Origin: an uncultured Lachnospiraceae bacterium
GTDB lineage: Bacteria; Bacillota; Clostridia; Lachnospirales; Lachnospiraceae
NCBI GenBank assembly: GCA_910577825.1
Contig: CAJTOK010000016.1
Coordinates: forward strand, 1 to 63,037
DNA length: 63,037 nucleotides
Reading direction: 5' to 3'
Both the position numbers and the translations under genes were made by a program. Under the pieces are notes generated by a model. It was given only the letters and a program-made list of their open reading frames with translations, made no database searches and was not told where the DNA came from. Shown in pieces: positions 43,752 to 52,821 of this stretch (its first letter is position 1; each line of letters opens with the position of its first letter).

Positions 43752-44108
43752 CTATTCATGGATAATTGCATCGTCCTTTGTATAGTCTTCCAGGGAATTT
43801 GCTTTCACCTGGATGCAGGCAAAACTAATTGCCTCATCTTCTGCTGCAAAGAACTGGCGCTGCCCTGCTGGTGCAATACGTATCCAGTCACCAGCCGCAA
43901 GGCTGGCAGTTTCTCCATCAACTACCACTTTTCCTTTTCCTGACAGAACCACATAAATTTCCTCATTATTTTTATGCGAATGGATAAAGGGTACTCCTGC
44001 CCCTGCTGGAAGATTATTAATACTTATTTCTGCCCCTGTCAATGACAGCTTATCATGCAGTTCTGTTCTTGCATCCTGTGTAACACTTACTTTGCTGTAA
44101 TTTTTCAT
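43752..44108 (-). CDS. Small cupin-domain protein
   Basis: The 118-aa product starts at MKNYSKVSVTQDART behind GGAGG. It is a single cupin: motif 1 is HSHKNNEEIYVVLSGKG with metal-type histidines and glutamate, motif 2 is AAGDWIRIAPAGQRQFFA. Its role is unknown; such proteins are often isomerases, sensors or detoxifying enzymes. It lies 80 bases after an Rrf2 regulator gene, which likely controls it. Confidence 0.85.
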   Translation of the reverse strand: MKNYSKVSVTQDARTELHDKLSLTGAEISINNLPAGAGVPFIHSHKNNEEIYVVLSGKGKVVVDGETASLAAGDWIRIAPAGQRQFFAAEDEAISFACIQVKANSLEDYTKDDAIIHE

Positions 44109-44187
44109 AACTATACGCCTCCTGGCCATTATTTTAGATGTAATATTCATTGTAACAATGAAATTATAGCAGAAGCGTTTTGTAATG

Positions 44188-44622
44188 TCAATAGTTACAA
44201 CGTTTTTTAATATCCTGTTTTAAATCCTGGAGTGTAATAGAAGCAAGCTCTTTTTCCATTGCCTCCTGTACTCTGTCGAGTTTGTCGTCTACAATTAAAT
44301 GTATATTTTTCCCAACTGGACATTCTGTATTAGGATTTTCATGGAAATGAAATAACTTGCCGTTATCAATACATTCTACAGCCCTGTAAATATCAAGAAA
44401 GCTGATTTTATCCAGCGGCCTGGCGATTGACGCCCCGCCCGTGCCCCTTGCAATATCTACAAGCCCGGCTGCTTTTAACTGTCCAAGTATTTTGCGGATA
44501 ATAACAGGATTAACATTTGTACTGCTTGCAAGGAAGCTGCTTGTTATTTTATACTTATCTTTAAATGTATCAATACAGGCAAATATGTGTAAAGCCAATG
44601 TAAATCTGCTGGAAATCTGCAT
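44188..44622 (-). CDS. Rrf2-family transcriptional regulator
   Basis: The 144-aa product begins MQISSRFTLALHIFACID, with a winged helix including ITSSFLASSTNVNPVIIRKI and LGQLKAAGLVDIARGTGGAS. It has one cysteine in the effector region (TECPVG) rather than the three of IscR/NsrR, so it is unlikely to hold an Fe-S cluster and is closer to the YwnA/CymR-like group. It precedes the cupin gene on the same strand. Confidence 0.9.
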   Translation of the reverse strand: MQISSRFTLALHIFACIDTFKDKYKITSSFLASSTNVNPVIIRKILGQLKAAGLVDIARGTGGASIARPLDKISFLDIYRAVECIDNGKLFHFHENPNTECPVGKNIHLIVDDKLDRVQEAMEKELASITLQDLKQDIKKRCNY

Positions 44623-44706
44623 ATGGTATCCCCCTTTTTAAATATATTACCATATAAGCATCCAGATGTCTATGGATGCAGATTCTGGTGCGCCTGCAGT
44701 CCACAA

Positions 44707-44979
44707 TTACAAAACATCTTTTGTTTCTAATTTATAGAGTGTAAGAAATACAGATATGGCAGATATTACCAGCAATGTTACATGAAACGGCATGTTATCA
44801 AATAAAGTATATGTCCCGATATTTCCTTGTGTAAAAAATACAATTATAACACCTGTAATAATTGATGCTTTTGATGATTTTATTCTTAATCCGGCAAGCA
44901 ATGAAATAAAACTTATGCTTACCATTACCGCTGAGTTTACAAGTATTTCAATATCATCTTCTACCAATAAAATTTTCAT
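44707..44979 (-). CDS. 90-aa membrane protein, apparent fusion scar
   Basis: The product begins MKILLVEDDIEILV, the usual first residues of OmpR-type response regulators. It then switches to hydrophobic text (VMVSISFISLLAGLRI, ASIITGVIIVFFTQGNIGTY, VTLLVISAISVFLTLYKLE) like the end of an ABC-2 permease. AAAGGA precedes the ATG. The simplest reading is a deletion that fused the head of a regulator gene to the tail of a transporter gene. It may still be translated. Confidence 0.55.
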   Translation of the reverse strand: MKILLVEDDIEILVNSAVMVSISFISLLAGLRIKSSKASIITGVIIVFFTQGNIGTYTLFDNMPFHVTLLVISAISVFLTLYKLETKDVL

Positions 44980-45102
44980 TTGACTGTATTCCTTTCAAAA
45001 TAGTATTTTTTATTATAACTTATTTCTGTATAAATATAAAGCATCCATGTTGTTTAACTAAAAAACATTCCCCTTTTTACATCTGCTGGCATATGTTGCA
45101 AA

Positions 45103-45146
45103 AACCGGAAAATACCCCTTAAAACCATAAGGGGTATTTTCCGGTT
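45103..45146 (-). terminator. clpB terminator, long TACCCC-type hairpin
   Basis: AACCGGAAAATACCCCTTA and TAAGGGGTATTTTCCGGTT form a 19-bp perfect stem with a 6-base loop, followed on the minus strand by TTTGCAAC. It contains the same core as three hairpins to its left. Confidence 0.88.
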
Positions 45147-45166
45147 TAATTCATTTATAAAACCAT

Positions 45167-47746
45167 TTAATATTTTATACCAAGCTTCCCATCAATGTTG
45201 TCAATTATTATTGTATCACCTGCCCTTGCTTTATCACTGAGAATTTCCTTTGCAAGAAGTGTTTCAACATTTTTCTGCAGGTATCTTTTAAGCGGGCGCG
45301 CACCGAAACTTGGTTCATATGCCTCATCTGCTGCAAGGGTTATGGCAGCATCTGTAAGCTGTACTTTAATTTCTTTGTCTGCAAGCCTTTTATTTAATCC
45401 TTCAAGAAGTATATTTATAATTCCGCTTATATTTTCTTTGGTCAATGGTTTAAACATAACAATTTCATCAAGCCTGTTTAAAAATTCAGGCCTGAAACTT
45501 GCACGCAGGTCATTCATTGCCATTTCCTGTGCCCTGCTGCTTATGCTTCCATCTTCTGTAATCCCGTCAAGAAGGTATGATGAGCCAATATTTGACGTAA
45601 GGATAAGTATTGTATTTTTAAAGTCAACTGTTCGTCCCTGTGAGTCTGTAATCCTGCCATCATCAAGCACTTGTAACAATACATTAAATACATCAGGATG
45701 TGCCTTTTCTATTTCATCAAAAAGGACAACTGAATATGGCTTTCTCCTTACTGCTTCTGTAAGCTGTCCGCCTTCTTCATATCCTACATATCCCGGAGGT
45801 GCTCCTATAAGCCTTGATACAGAATATTTCTCCATATATTCACTCATATCAATCCTTGCCATGTTGTTTTCATCATCAAAAAGGCTTGCTGCAAGTGTTT
45901 TGGCAAGTTCTGTCTTGCCTACACCTGTAGGGCCTAAGAACAGGAAAGAACCTATAGGCTTTGAAGGGTCTTTTATGCCGGCTTTGGAACGCAGTATTGC
46001 TTCTGATACAAGTTTTACGCCTTCGTCCTGCCCGATTACACGTTTATGGAGTTCTTCTTCAAGATGCAGCGTTTTCTCGCGCTCTCCCTCATTTAATTTA
46101 GCAACGGGAATCCCTGTCCACCTTGAAATAATCTTTGCAATTTCATCATCTGTAACATTTTCCTGTACAAGTGTATTGTTATTATTTTTAACCCTTTCCT
46201 CTTCTTCTGCAAGCTGTTTTTCAAGCCCTGGCAGCCTGCCATACTGCAGTTCTGCAAGTTTTTCAAGATTATACTCCCTTTTGGCAGCGTCCATTTCTGT
46301 ATGGACATCATTTATACTTTCTTTAAGCTTATTAACCTTGTCAACGGCAGACTTTTCACTGTCCCACTTTGCTTTCTGTGCTGTAAAGCTGTCTTTTAGC
46401 TCTGCCAGTTCTTTCTGCAAATTTGCAAGGCGGTCTTTTGAAAGGCTGTCATTTTCTTTTTTAAGTGCTGCTTCTTCTATTTCAAACTGCATAATCCTTC
46501 TTTGTACTTCGTCAAGCTCTGCAGGCAGGCTGTCAAGCTCTGTTTTTATCATTGCACAGGCTTCATCTACAAGGTCTATTGCCTTGTCAGGAAGAAAACG
46601 GTCTGAAATATACCTGTTAGATAATGTTGCCGCAGCTACAAGCGCAGAATCTGTTATTTTAACACCATGGAAAACTTCATACCTGTCTTTAAGCCCGCGC
46701 AGTATTGAAATTGTGTCCTCAACTGCCGGTTCTGCAACCATTACAGGCTGGAACCTTCTTTCAAGTGCAGCATCTTTTTCAATATACATACGGTATTCAT
46801 CAAGTGTAGTTGCACCAATACAGTGCAGTTCGCCACGTGCAAGCATTGGTTTTAACATATTTCCTGCATCCATTGCGCCGTCTGTCTTGCCAGCGCCTAC
46901 TATTGTATGGAGCTCGTCGATAAAAAGTATTATCTGGCCATCACTTTTCTTAACCTCTTCAAGTACAGCTTTAAGACGCTCCTCAAATTCACCACGGTAT
47001 TTTGCACCAGCTACAAGTGCACCCATATCAAGCGCAAATATTTTTTTATCTTTTAATGCTTCAGGGACATCACCACGCACAATACGCTGTGCAAGCCCTT
47101 CAACTGCCGCAGTCTTGCCGACACCAGGCTCACCAATAAGCACTGGGTTGTTTTTTGTCTTGCGTGAAAGTATCCTTATAACATTGCGGATTTCATTATC
47201 CCTGCCAATAACAGGGTCCATTTTGCCGTCCTTAGCCCTCTCCACAAGGTCTGAACCATATTTTTCAAGAGTATCATATGTGGCTTCAGGGTTATCACTT
47301 GTAACCCTCTGGTTGCCCCTTACCTTGGACAATGCCTGCAAAAACCTTTCTTTTGTAATCTGGCACTGTTTCATAAGTGCCTTAATATCTTTATCTGGAT
47401 GTGCAAGCAGGCTTAAAAACAAATGTTCAACCGAAACATATTCATCCCCCATATGTTTTGCTTCATCTTCTGCATATATTAAAGCCTGGTTTAAATACTG
47501 GTCTATATGGAGCTGCCCGCCGCTTACTTTCGGGCGCTTTTCTAAGAGCCCTTCCACCTGCGCCATAAAAACTTCTGGCTCAATATCCATTTTTCTGGTT
47601 AATTTCCTTATAAGGCTGTCCTCAACAGACATCATAGATGCAAGCAGATGTGGCTGTGCAATCTCCTGGTGTCCATAATCCATTGCAATTTTCTCGCAAT
47701 TCTGGACAACTTCCTGCGACTTCTGTGTAAATTTACTTATATTCAT
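45167..47746 (-). CDS. clpB: Chaperone ClpB (AAA+ disaggregase)
   Basis: ClpB rescues aggregated proteins with DnaK-DnaJ. The start MNISKFTQKSQEVVQ follows GGAGG. The 859-aa product has the double Clp-N domain, then AAA-1 with Walker A LIGEPGVGKTAAVEG and FIDELHTIVGAG. The M-domain coiled coil (about 405-525) follows. AAA-2 has FLGPTGVGKTELAK and VLFDEIEKAHPDV, and the C-terminal domain has FGARPLKRYLQK. It is monocistronic, with the promoter and degenerate CIRCE upstream. Confidence 0.97.
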   Translation of the reverse strand: MNISKFTQKSQEVVQNCEKIAMDYGHQEIAQPHLLASMMSVEDSLIRKLTRKMDIEPEVFMAQVEGLLEKRPKVSGGQLHIDQYLNQALIYAEDEAKHMGDEYVSVEHLFLSLLAHPDKDIKALMKQCQITKERFLQALSKVRGNQRVTSDNPEATYDTLEKYGSDLVERAKDGKMDPVIGRDNEIRNVIRILSRKTKNNPVLIGEPGVGKTAAVEGLAQRIVRGDVPEALKDKKIFALDMGALVAGAKYRGEFEERLKAVLEEVKKSDGQIILFIDELHTIVGAGKTDGAMDAGNMLKPMLARGELHCIGATTLDEYRMYIEKDAALERRFQPVMVAEPAVEDTISILRGLKDRYEVFHGVKITDSALVAAATLSNRYISDRFLPDKAIDLVDEACAMIKTELDSLPAELDEVQRRIMQFEIEEAALKKENDSLSKDRLANLQKELAELKDSFTAQKAKWDSEKSAVDKVNKLKESINDVHTEMDAAKREYNLEKLAELQYGRLPGLEKQLAEEEERVKNNNNTLVQENVTDDEIAKIISRWTGIPVAKLNEGEREKTLHLEEELHKRVIGQDEGVKLVSEAILRSKAGIKDPSKPIGSFLFLGPTGVGKTELAKTLAASLFDDENNMARIDMSEYMEKYSVSRLIGAPPGYVGYEEGGQLTEAVRRKPYSVVLFDEIEKAHPDVFNVLLQVLDDGRITDSQGRTVDFKNTILILTSNIGSSYLLDGITEDGSISSRAQEMAMNDLRASFRPEFLNRLDEIVMFKPLTKENISGIINILLEGLNKRLADKEIKVQLTDAAITLAADEAYEPSFGARPLKRYLQKNVETLLAKEILSDKARAGDTIIIDNIDGKLGIKY

Positions 47747-47807
47747 ATGCACACCTCCAAGTCTAAACAATTATATATGATAATGTTGCCACTTTTTACT
47801 GGAAGCA

Positions 47808-47836
47808 ATCATATCACTTTTTGTTAGCCAAGTCAA
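47808..47836 (-). promoter_or_regulatory. Sigma-A promoter of clpB
   Basis: TTGACT (47831-47836) and TATGAT (47808-47813) are 17 bases apart on the minus strand. Confidence 0.85.
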
Positions 47837-47850
47837 TAGGCGAGTGCTAA
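47824..47850 (-). promoter_or_regulatory. Half-degenerate CIRCE overlapping the clpB -35 box
   Basis: One arm, GAGTGCTAA (47842-47850), is perfect. Exactly nine bases away the other arm reads TTAGCCAAG instead of TTAGCACTC. The 9-9-9 geometry of CIRCE is kept and the dyad covers the -35, so HrcA control of clpB is plausible. Confidence 0.65.
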
Positions 47851-47863
47851 TATATTGTAAATT

Positions 47864-48604
47864 TTATCTGCCCTGCCAGTCCCAGATATAATTAAGCCTG
47901 CTTCTTATATCCGCTGGGACAGCTAAATCCAGCCTGGTATTTTTAAGGCTTTCCTTTGATTCTGATAAAAACTCTATATTCCTGTTATCTATAGCAGACA
48001 TAAATGCCTGGAAGGCTTGTGCCTTAATCCAGCCTTTCCTGTTATTATCCTCCAGCACGGGCTGCTCTGTCTTAATATCCCCGGAACCGTATATTATCTG
48101 TGGTTTAAATCCCTGGAGGTTACTCCATATTTCTGTGCTGGCCGCCATAAACTTACTATGGTTTTCATAGGCTTTATCCAGCATTTCCAGTTCTTCTTCC
48201 TGTGTTAATTCCTGTATGCTCCCGTCACCAGCAATATAATACTGCTTTTCCCTGCCACTGTCTGCATATTTATCTTCTATATCATCCCTCATTTGTTTAT
48301 AAGCTGATACCATCTGGTTCACATGGCATTCAAAAGTATTGCTCTTTACACCTTTTTCTTTTCTTGCTGATACCTGTTTCTCAAAATTATCCATAACACT
48401 AAAAGAACTTACTGGTGAAAGCTTTTCTGGAATTTTGCTTTCACAGGCATTACGTCCGGATTTTGAAATATCAAGGATATCCTTCCTTGAAAGCACAGGG
48501 CTTCCCTTACCTGGCTGTTTTAATTTTTGTCCTGCCCTGTCCATGCTGGCAATATATTTCTTATATTGGCATGGAAAGTGTCCTTCTGTTATATTTACTG
48601 GCAT
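47864..48604 (-). CDS. Hypothetical cytoplasmic protein
   Basis: The 246-aa product is not recognised. GGAGGGG precedes the ATG. It is polar and mostly helical (ECHVNQMVSAYKQMRDDIED; LTQEEELEMLDKAYENHSKF) and ends in DIRSRLNYIWDWQGR. It lacks membrane segments. It ends just before the clpB promoter, and a terminator separates it from the chemoreceptor downstream of its start. Confidence 0.7.
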   Translation of the reverse strand: MPVNITEGHFPCQYKKYIASMDRAGQKLKQPGKGSPVLSRKDILDISKSGRNACESKIPEKLSPVSSFSVMDNFEKQVSARKEKGVKSNTFECHVNQMVSAYKQMRDDIEDKYADSGREKQYYIAGDGSIQELTQEEELEMLDKAYENHSKFMAASTEIWSNLQGFKPQIIYGSGDIKTEQPVLEDNNRKGWIKAQAFQAFMSAIDNRNIEFLSESKESLKNTRLDLAVPADIRSRLNYIWDWQGR

Positions 48605-48693
48605 ACATTCCCCTCCTGTCCAATGTCTTAATTTTTAAATATCTGTATTTTATATCGGCAAAAGAAACCTGTTTTTATAATCTATGTAATGAA

Positions 48694-48731
48694 ATGGCGG
48701 CTTTTTGTAACTAAAACCAAAAAGCCGCCAT
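48694..48731 (-). terminator. Terminator of the third chemoreceptor gene
   Basis: ATGGCGGCTTTTTG and CAAAAAGCCGCCAT form a perfect 14-bp stem with a 10-base loop. Confidence 0.88.
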
Positions 48732-48754
48732 ATATGGTATGTATTTACTTGCTG

Positions 48755-50503
48755 TTACAGATTAACAAAACGGTCTGCCTCATCTGCCAGGCTTCCGGCA
48801 ACCTGCCTGTTATCATTCATTGCATCTGCAATACCTGATATATCTTTGACAAGTTCAGATGTATTTATTGCAGCATTTGCCGCCCCTTTTGTGTTTTCTT
48901 CTACAGCTATGCTTATGCCCTGGATAGAATCTGTAATTCTGTCCATAAGCTGTTTAAGGTTTTCAGACATAACGTTAAAACGGGTAACGGTTTCATTAAC
49001 ATGTATGGCATCTTCACTATACTGCCTGCCTGCATTGACAAACCCTTCATAGTCGGGAAGGATATTATTGTTAATATAATCAACAATGGAATTTGCACTT
49101 CCAACCAGTTCATTTACTGCTTTAACTACCATATTGTTAATTCCCTGTATATTGTTGGCGGCCTCCCTGCTGGAATTAGCTAACTGGCTGATTTCATCTG
49201 CTACAACTGCAAACCCGCGTCCGGCTTCGCCTGCCCTGGCTGCTTCAATCGACGCATTCAGTGACAACAGGTTTGTCTGGTTTGAGATGCTTAATATCTC
49301 TTCAGTCAGGTCATTTACACGGTCAACACTTTTGCTGTCCTGGATTGCGTTCTGTAACTGGCCAATAATATCGTTAACAATGCCACTCGTGTTTTTCTTA
49401 TTCTCAACAGCATTATTCTCAAGCTTCTCTGCACGCTTCTGCATTTCTTCTGCATAATTGTACATATCCTGTGATGTGCCAGACAGCTCTGTTACATTTT
49501 CGTCCACAACCCCGATGCTGTCTGTAATATTTGATATGGTAGATGAAATTTCCTCCATAGATGAGGATAACTCTTCCATTACAGAAGAAATATCACTTGA
49601 ATTATCATTCGCCGTTGATACCTTGTCAGATACCAGGTTTACAACTGAACCCAGCTTGCCCGAGTTTATATTAATCTGTCCCATAATCTTTTGTAAAGTT
49701 TCAATAAAAATATTAATCCCTGATGCCAGTGTGCCAATTTCATCTGTGCAGAAACACTGTACACGCCTTGTAAGGTCGCCATGCCCCTCTTCTATTGTGG
49801 CAATAACACCACGGAGCTGCTTGTTAATATTAATCAGGCGCTTGCAGACCCATGTCCAGCAGACCCATACAACAAACAGCAGGACTACGGCAGCAGCCAC
49901 AACTGCAATAATAATAGTACGTGTTACCCTGCTGTATACCCCGTCCTGGTGGGAAATTGCATTATCCATATTAGACTTGTTAATAGAACGCATATCATTT
50001 AATTCTGCTGTAAGGCTTGTCCCCGCCGCTTTTAAGTCGGCATTTGCAAGGCTGCTTGCCTCATCTATATTGCCACTGGAACTGAATGATAAAATCCTGT
50101 CATAAATTTCAAGATAGCCTGCATAATTATTTTCAAACTGCTGGAAACTGTTTTCTTCTTCCTTTGAAGAAGGTATTGCCCTGTATTCATTACACAGGTT
50201 TGTAATTGCAGCTTTCAGGGAATCTGCCTCTTCTTCCAAAGTTTTTTTAAGTCCGTCATCACCATGTGCAACAATATGCGCAAATGCTACACGCCTAAGT
50301 GTCTGGTAATTGCTGGTAATATCCCCCAGCTGTTCAATCTTTGCTGCATAATTCCCATAAACTTCCTGGCTGGCATCCATAAGCTGGTTTGCACTCTGGA
50401 TGCTCATTACCCCCAATATAAACATTATTGCCCCTAAAAACGCTACCGGAATCAGGATTTTGAACCTGATACTTAAATTTTTTAAAAACATTGCCATATT
50501 CAT
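48755..50503 (-). CDS. Methyl-accepting chemotaxis protein (four-helix-bundle type)
   Basis: The 582-aa product has TM1 (ILIPVAFLGAIMFILGVMSI) and a helical sensor domain of about 150 residues (4HB_MCP type: YQTLRRVAFAHIVAHGDDGL). TM2 (TIIIAVVAAAVVLLFVVWVCW), HAMP and the signalling hairpin follow, with tip TNLLSLNASIEAARAGEAGR and FAVVADEISQLANSS. It differs in sensor type from the two dCache receptors in the window, so it samples different cues. Monocistronic. Confidence 0.94.
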   Translation of the reverse strand: MNMAMFLKNLSIRFKILIPVAFLGAIMFILGVMSIQSANQLMDASQEVYGNYAAKIEQLGDITSNYQTLRRVAFAHIVAHGDDGLKKTLEEEADSLKAAITNLCNEYRAIPSSKEEENSFQQFENNYAGYLEIYDRILSFSSSGNIDEASSLANADLKAAGTSLTAELNDMRSINKSNMDNAISHQDGVYSRVTRTIIIAVVAAAVVLLFVVWVCWTWVCKRLININKQLRGVIATIEEGHGDLTRRVQCFCTDEIGTLASGINIFIETLQKIMGQININSGKLGSVVNLVSDKVSTANDNSSDISSVMEELSSSMEEISSTISNITDSIGVVDENVTELSGTSQDMYNYAEEMQKRAEKLENNAVENKKNTSGIVNDIIGQLQNAIQDSKSVDRVNDLTEEILSISNQTNLLSLNASIEAARAGEAGRGFAVVADEISQLANSSREAANNIQGINNMVVKAVNELVGSANSIVDYINNNILPDYEGFVNAGRQYSEDAIHVNETVTRFNVMSENLKQLMDRITDSIQGISIAVEENTKGAANAAINTSELVKDISGIADAMNDNRQVAGSLADEADRFVNL

Positions 50504-50868
50504 GTCCCCCTAATTTAAAATATAATAACCGGTAAAAACTTTTTATAATTATCTCATAGCATGGAAGGTGTGTCAATCACCATCTTTAATTGTCCCGAAA
50601 TACAAAATTAATAATTGCCATATACCAGATTTTCTGTTATAATATACATAATACATGTACATTGATAATTGTATATAAATAGTTATGCCGTGAGGTATCA
50701 TGCAAAATCCAACTTCTTATCTGGTAATCAAACTATGCAGTGTACAAATAAACAGTGTAAATTACTATAGATAAAGGATATGGCCAATAATATCTGGCAG
50801 TTCCTTACTAATATATTAAAAATTATCTGCTTTTTGCCGGGTCTTAAGCTATGAAAGGAGAACAAAAT
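50504..50868 (+). promoter_or_regulatory. Promoter and long leader of the xylanase gene
   Basis: TTGCCA (50615-50620) and TATAAT (50638-50643) are 17 apart. The transcript would carry a leader of about 220 bases with a small GCCA...TGGC hairpin near 50785. No riboswitch class was recognised in it. The part left of 50615 holds only the upstream side of the chemoreceptor gene. Confidence 0.6.
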
Positions 50869-51933
50869 TTGAATAAAATATTAAAAGGACTATTTCTGTC
50901 TGTTATAGTGTGCATACAGTTTATAATGCCATCTATAAAAGCACAGGCGGCACATACAATTTATGATAATGATATTGGTGTACATGACAATTACAGTTAT
51001 GAATTATGGAAAGATTATGGCACAACAAGCATGACATTAAATGAAAACGGGACATTCTGCTGCCAGTGGAATAATATTGGCAATGCCTTGTTCCGTAAGG
51101 GCATAAAGTTCGACAACACTAAGACATACCAGCAGATTGGCAATATTTCCATTGATTATGGATGCAACTTCCAGCCTGATGGAAATGCTTACTTGTGTGC
51201 ATATGGATGGTGCACAGACCCTCTTGTAGAATATTATATTGTAGAAAGCTGGGGGACGTGGCGTCCACCTGGAGCAATACCAAAAGGCACTATTACAGTT
51301 GACGGTGGAACATATGAAGTATATGAAACAATCCGTATAAACAAGCCATCCATCCAGGGAGATACTACATTTAAACAGTACTGGAGTGTACGTACATCAA
51401 AGAGAACCAGTGGCACAATTTCTGTGACAGAGCATTTTAAGGCATGGGAAAATATGGGAATGCCAATGGGAAAAATATACGAAACAGCACTGAATGTTGA
51501 AGGATACCAAAGTAATGGATGGGCAGATGTATATAAAAATACAATAACTATCAGTGAGAATTTATATGACACAGGAATTGTAGAATGTGAAAATATGAAT
51601 ACTTCAGGAGATTATACGGGAGTAATCAATTCTCCGTTTACAGGTGTAGGACTGTATGCCAATAATGATTCCTGCTATTATACACATTATTTTACATCCC
51701 CTTGCCACAATTTCACCTTAAAAGGCTGTTCTAATAATTCAAATATGGCTAAAGTTAGTTTATATATTAGTGGTGAATACAAAGGAACATTTTATTTTGG
51801 AGATGAATATCCTGCTGAATATACGATAAGTAATGTATACCATGCAACAGGCAGCCAGACAGTTGAATTAAAAATAACAGATGATGACGGGCTTTGGGAC
51901 GCATATTTAGACCATTTAATTATCAGCCAGTAA
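50869..51933 (+). CDS. Secreted GH11 endo-1,4-beta-xylanase with CBM36-like module
   Basis: The TTG at 50869 is the likely start because AAAGGAG lies just before it; an in-frame ATG at 50851 overlaps that site. A signal peptide (LFLSVIVCIQFIMPSIKAQA) comes first. The GH11 jelly-roll (about 35-240) has the nucleophile Glu in EYYIVESWGTWRPPG and the acid/base Glu in LNVEGYQSNGWADV. The C-terminal 120 residues resemble a Ca-dependent xylan-binding CBM36/CBM6 module (VECENMNTSGDYTG ... DDDGLWDAYLDHLIIS). It cleaves xylan outside the cell. It is monocistronic with a long leader. Confidence 0.92.
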   Translation: MNKILKGLFLSVIVCIQFIMPSIKAQAAHTIYDNDIGVHDNYSYELWKDYGTTSMTLNENGTFCCQWNNIGNALFRKGIKFDNTKTYQQIGNISIDYGCNFQPDGNAYLCAYGWCTDPLVEYYIVESWGTWRPPGAIPKGTITVDGGTYEVYETIRINKPSIQGDTTFKQYWSVRTSKRTSGTISVTEHFKAWENMGMPMGKIYETALNVEGYQSNGWADVYKNTITISENLYDTGIVECENMNTSGDYTGVINSPFTGVGLYANNDSCYYTHYFTSPCHNFTLKGCSNNSNMAKVSLYISGEYKGTFYFGDEYPAEYTISNVYHATGSQTVELKITDDDGLWDAYLDHLIISQ

Positions 51934-52133
51934 TTTAACAAAAACACACGGCAAATAGCAGATAAGATAAAAAATATTATAACCAGGGGGCATTAAGATA
52001 AAATATATTGTGCTCCCTGTTTTAGCTGCTAATTTTTATAAACCGCTTGCAAGTATAAGTAAAGAATGATATGCTTTATTATAGATAAAATACCACAAAT
52101 AAAGTGTAACTAATAGAAAATGGGAGGGGTTTT
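51934..52133 (+). promoter_or_regulatory. Spacer with a likely promoter for the FNT gene
   Basis: TTGCAA near 52045 and TATGCT 17 bases further form a plausible promoter about 65 bases before the gene. Otherwise nothing is seen. Confidence 0.4.
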
Positions 52134-52766
52134 ATGGATAAAGTAAATTTTAAAAAGCAGCCACAGGCTTTTGCCCTGGCTGTTCTGGCAGGTATTACCA
52201 TTGGTATTGGCGGGACTGTATATTTATCTTTAGAAAATAAAATAGCAGGGGCTTTAATGTTTACCGTAGGTTTATATGCAATCTGCTGCCATGGCCTGAA
52301 CCTTTATACGGGGAAAGCCGGCTATATGGCCAGCCAGCCAGTTTACTATCTTGCAGACTTATTAGTTATATGGGCTGGAAACCTGGCAGGTACATATCTG
52401 GCAGCTGCTGCCATAAAACAGACCCGGATAAGCGGGATTTGTGAAAAGGCAGAGGCATTATGTGCCGCCAAGCTGGATGACAATATGCCCAGTTTATTTC
52501 TGCTGGCTGTTTTCTGCGGCCTGCTGATGTTTGTCGCAGTAGATGGTTACAAATCTGTACATAACCCTGTTATCCTGTTTATGGGCGTTGCCTCATTTAT
52601 TTTATGTGGGTTTGAGCACTGCATTGCAGACATGTTCTATTTTTCACTTGCCGGGATGTGGTCAGGAAAAGCTTTCTTAAGCATACTTGTTATTACGGCC
52701 GGCAACTCTGCAGGAAGCATTTTAATCCCGCTTGCTAAAAAAATACCCATTGGTGAATCCGTATAA
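52134..52766 (+). CDS. Formate/nitrite transporter (FNT) family channel
   Basis: The 210-aa product has six hydrophobic segments in FNT order: LAGITIGIGGTVYLSL, AGALMFTVGLYAICCHGLNLYT (with the conserved F-x-V-G-L and L-x-T-G), a helix with WAGNLAGTYLAAA, LFLLAVFCGLLMFVAVDGYK, ILCGFEHCIADMFYF (the G-x-EHxIA-x-M/F motif with pore His) and ITAGNSAGSILIPL. The family conducts formate, nitrite or hydrosulfide. It is shorter than FocA (about 280) because both ends are trimmed. GGGAGGGG lies before the ATG. Confidence 0.92.
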   Translation: MDKVNFKKQPQAFALAVLAGITIGIGGTVYLSLENKIAGALMFTVGLYAICCHGLNLYTGKAGYMASQPVYYLADLLVIWAGNLAGTYLAAAAIKQTRISGICEKAEALCAAKLDDNMPSLFLLAVFCGLLMFVAVDGYKSVHNPVILFMGVASFILCGFEHCIADMFYFSLAGMWSGKAFLSILVITAGNSAGSILIPLAKKIPIGESV

Positions 52767-52771
52767 TATAG

Positions 52772-52801
52772 AAAATCCTGGAACCAGCATTCCAGGATTT
52801 T
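52772..52801 (+). terminator. Terminator of the FNT gene
   Basis: AAAATCCTGGAA and TTCCAGGATTTT form a 12-bp stem with a 6-base loop followed by a T-run. Confidence 0.9.
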
Positions 52802-52821
52802 TTAAATATTAGAAATAAACT

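Noticed and set aside
45195..47678. 827-codon open frame on the plus strand opposite clpB
   Set aside because: It is a mirror of the clpB coding strand with serine- and leucine-rich nonsense and no ribosome binding site; clpB is unmistakable.
47824..47850. CtsR operator upstream of clpB
   Set aside because: Only a single AGTCAA half-site exists, and it is the promoter -35; the tandem GGTCAAA heptamers are absent.
50640..50860. c-di-GMP riboswitch in the xylanase leader
   Set aside because: The conserved GEMM core and tetraloop receptor were not found; only weak generic pairing is present.
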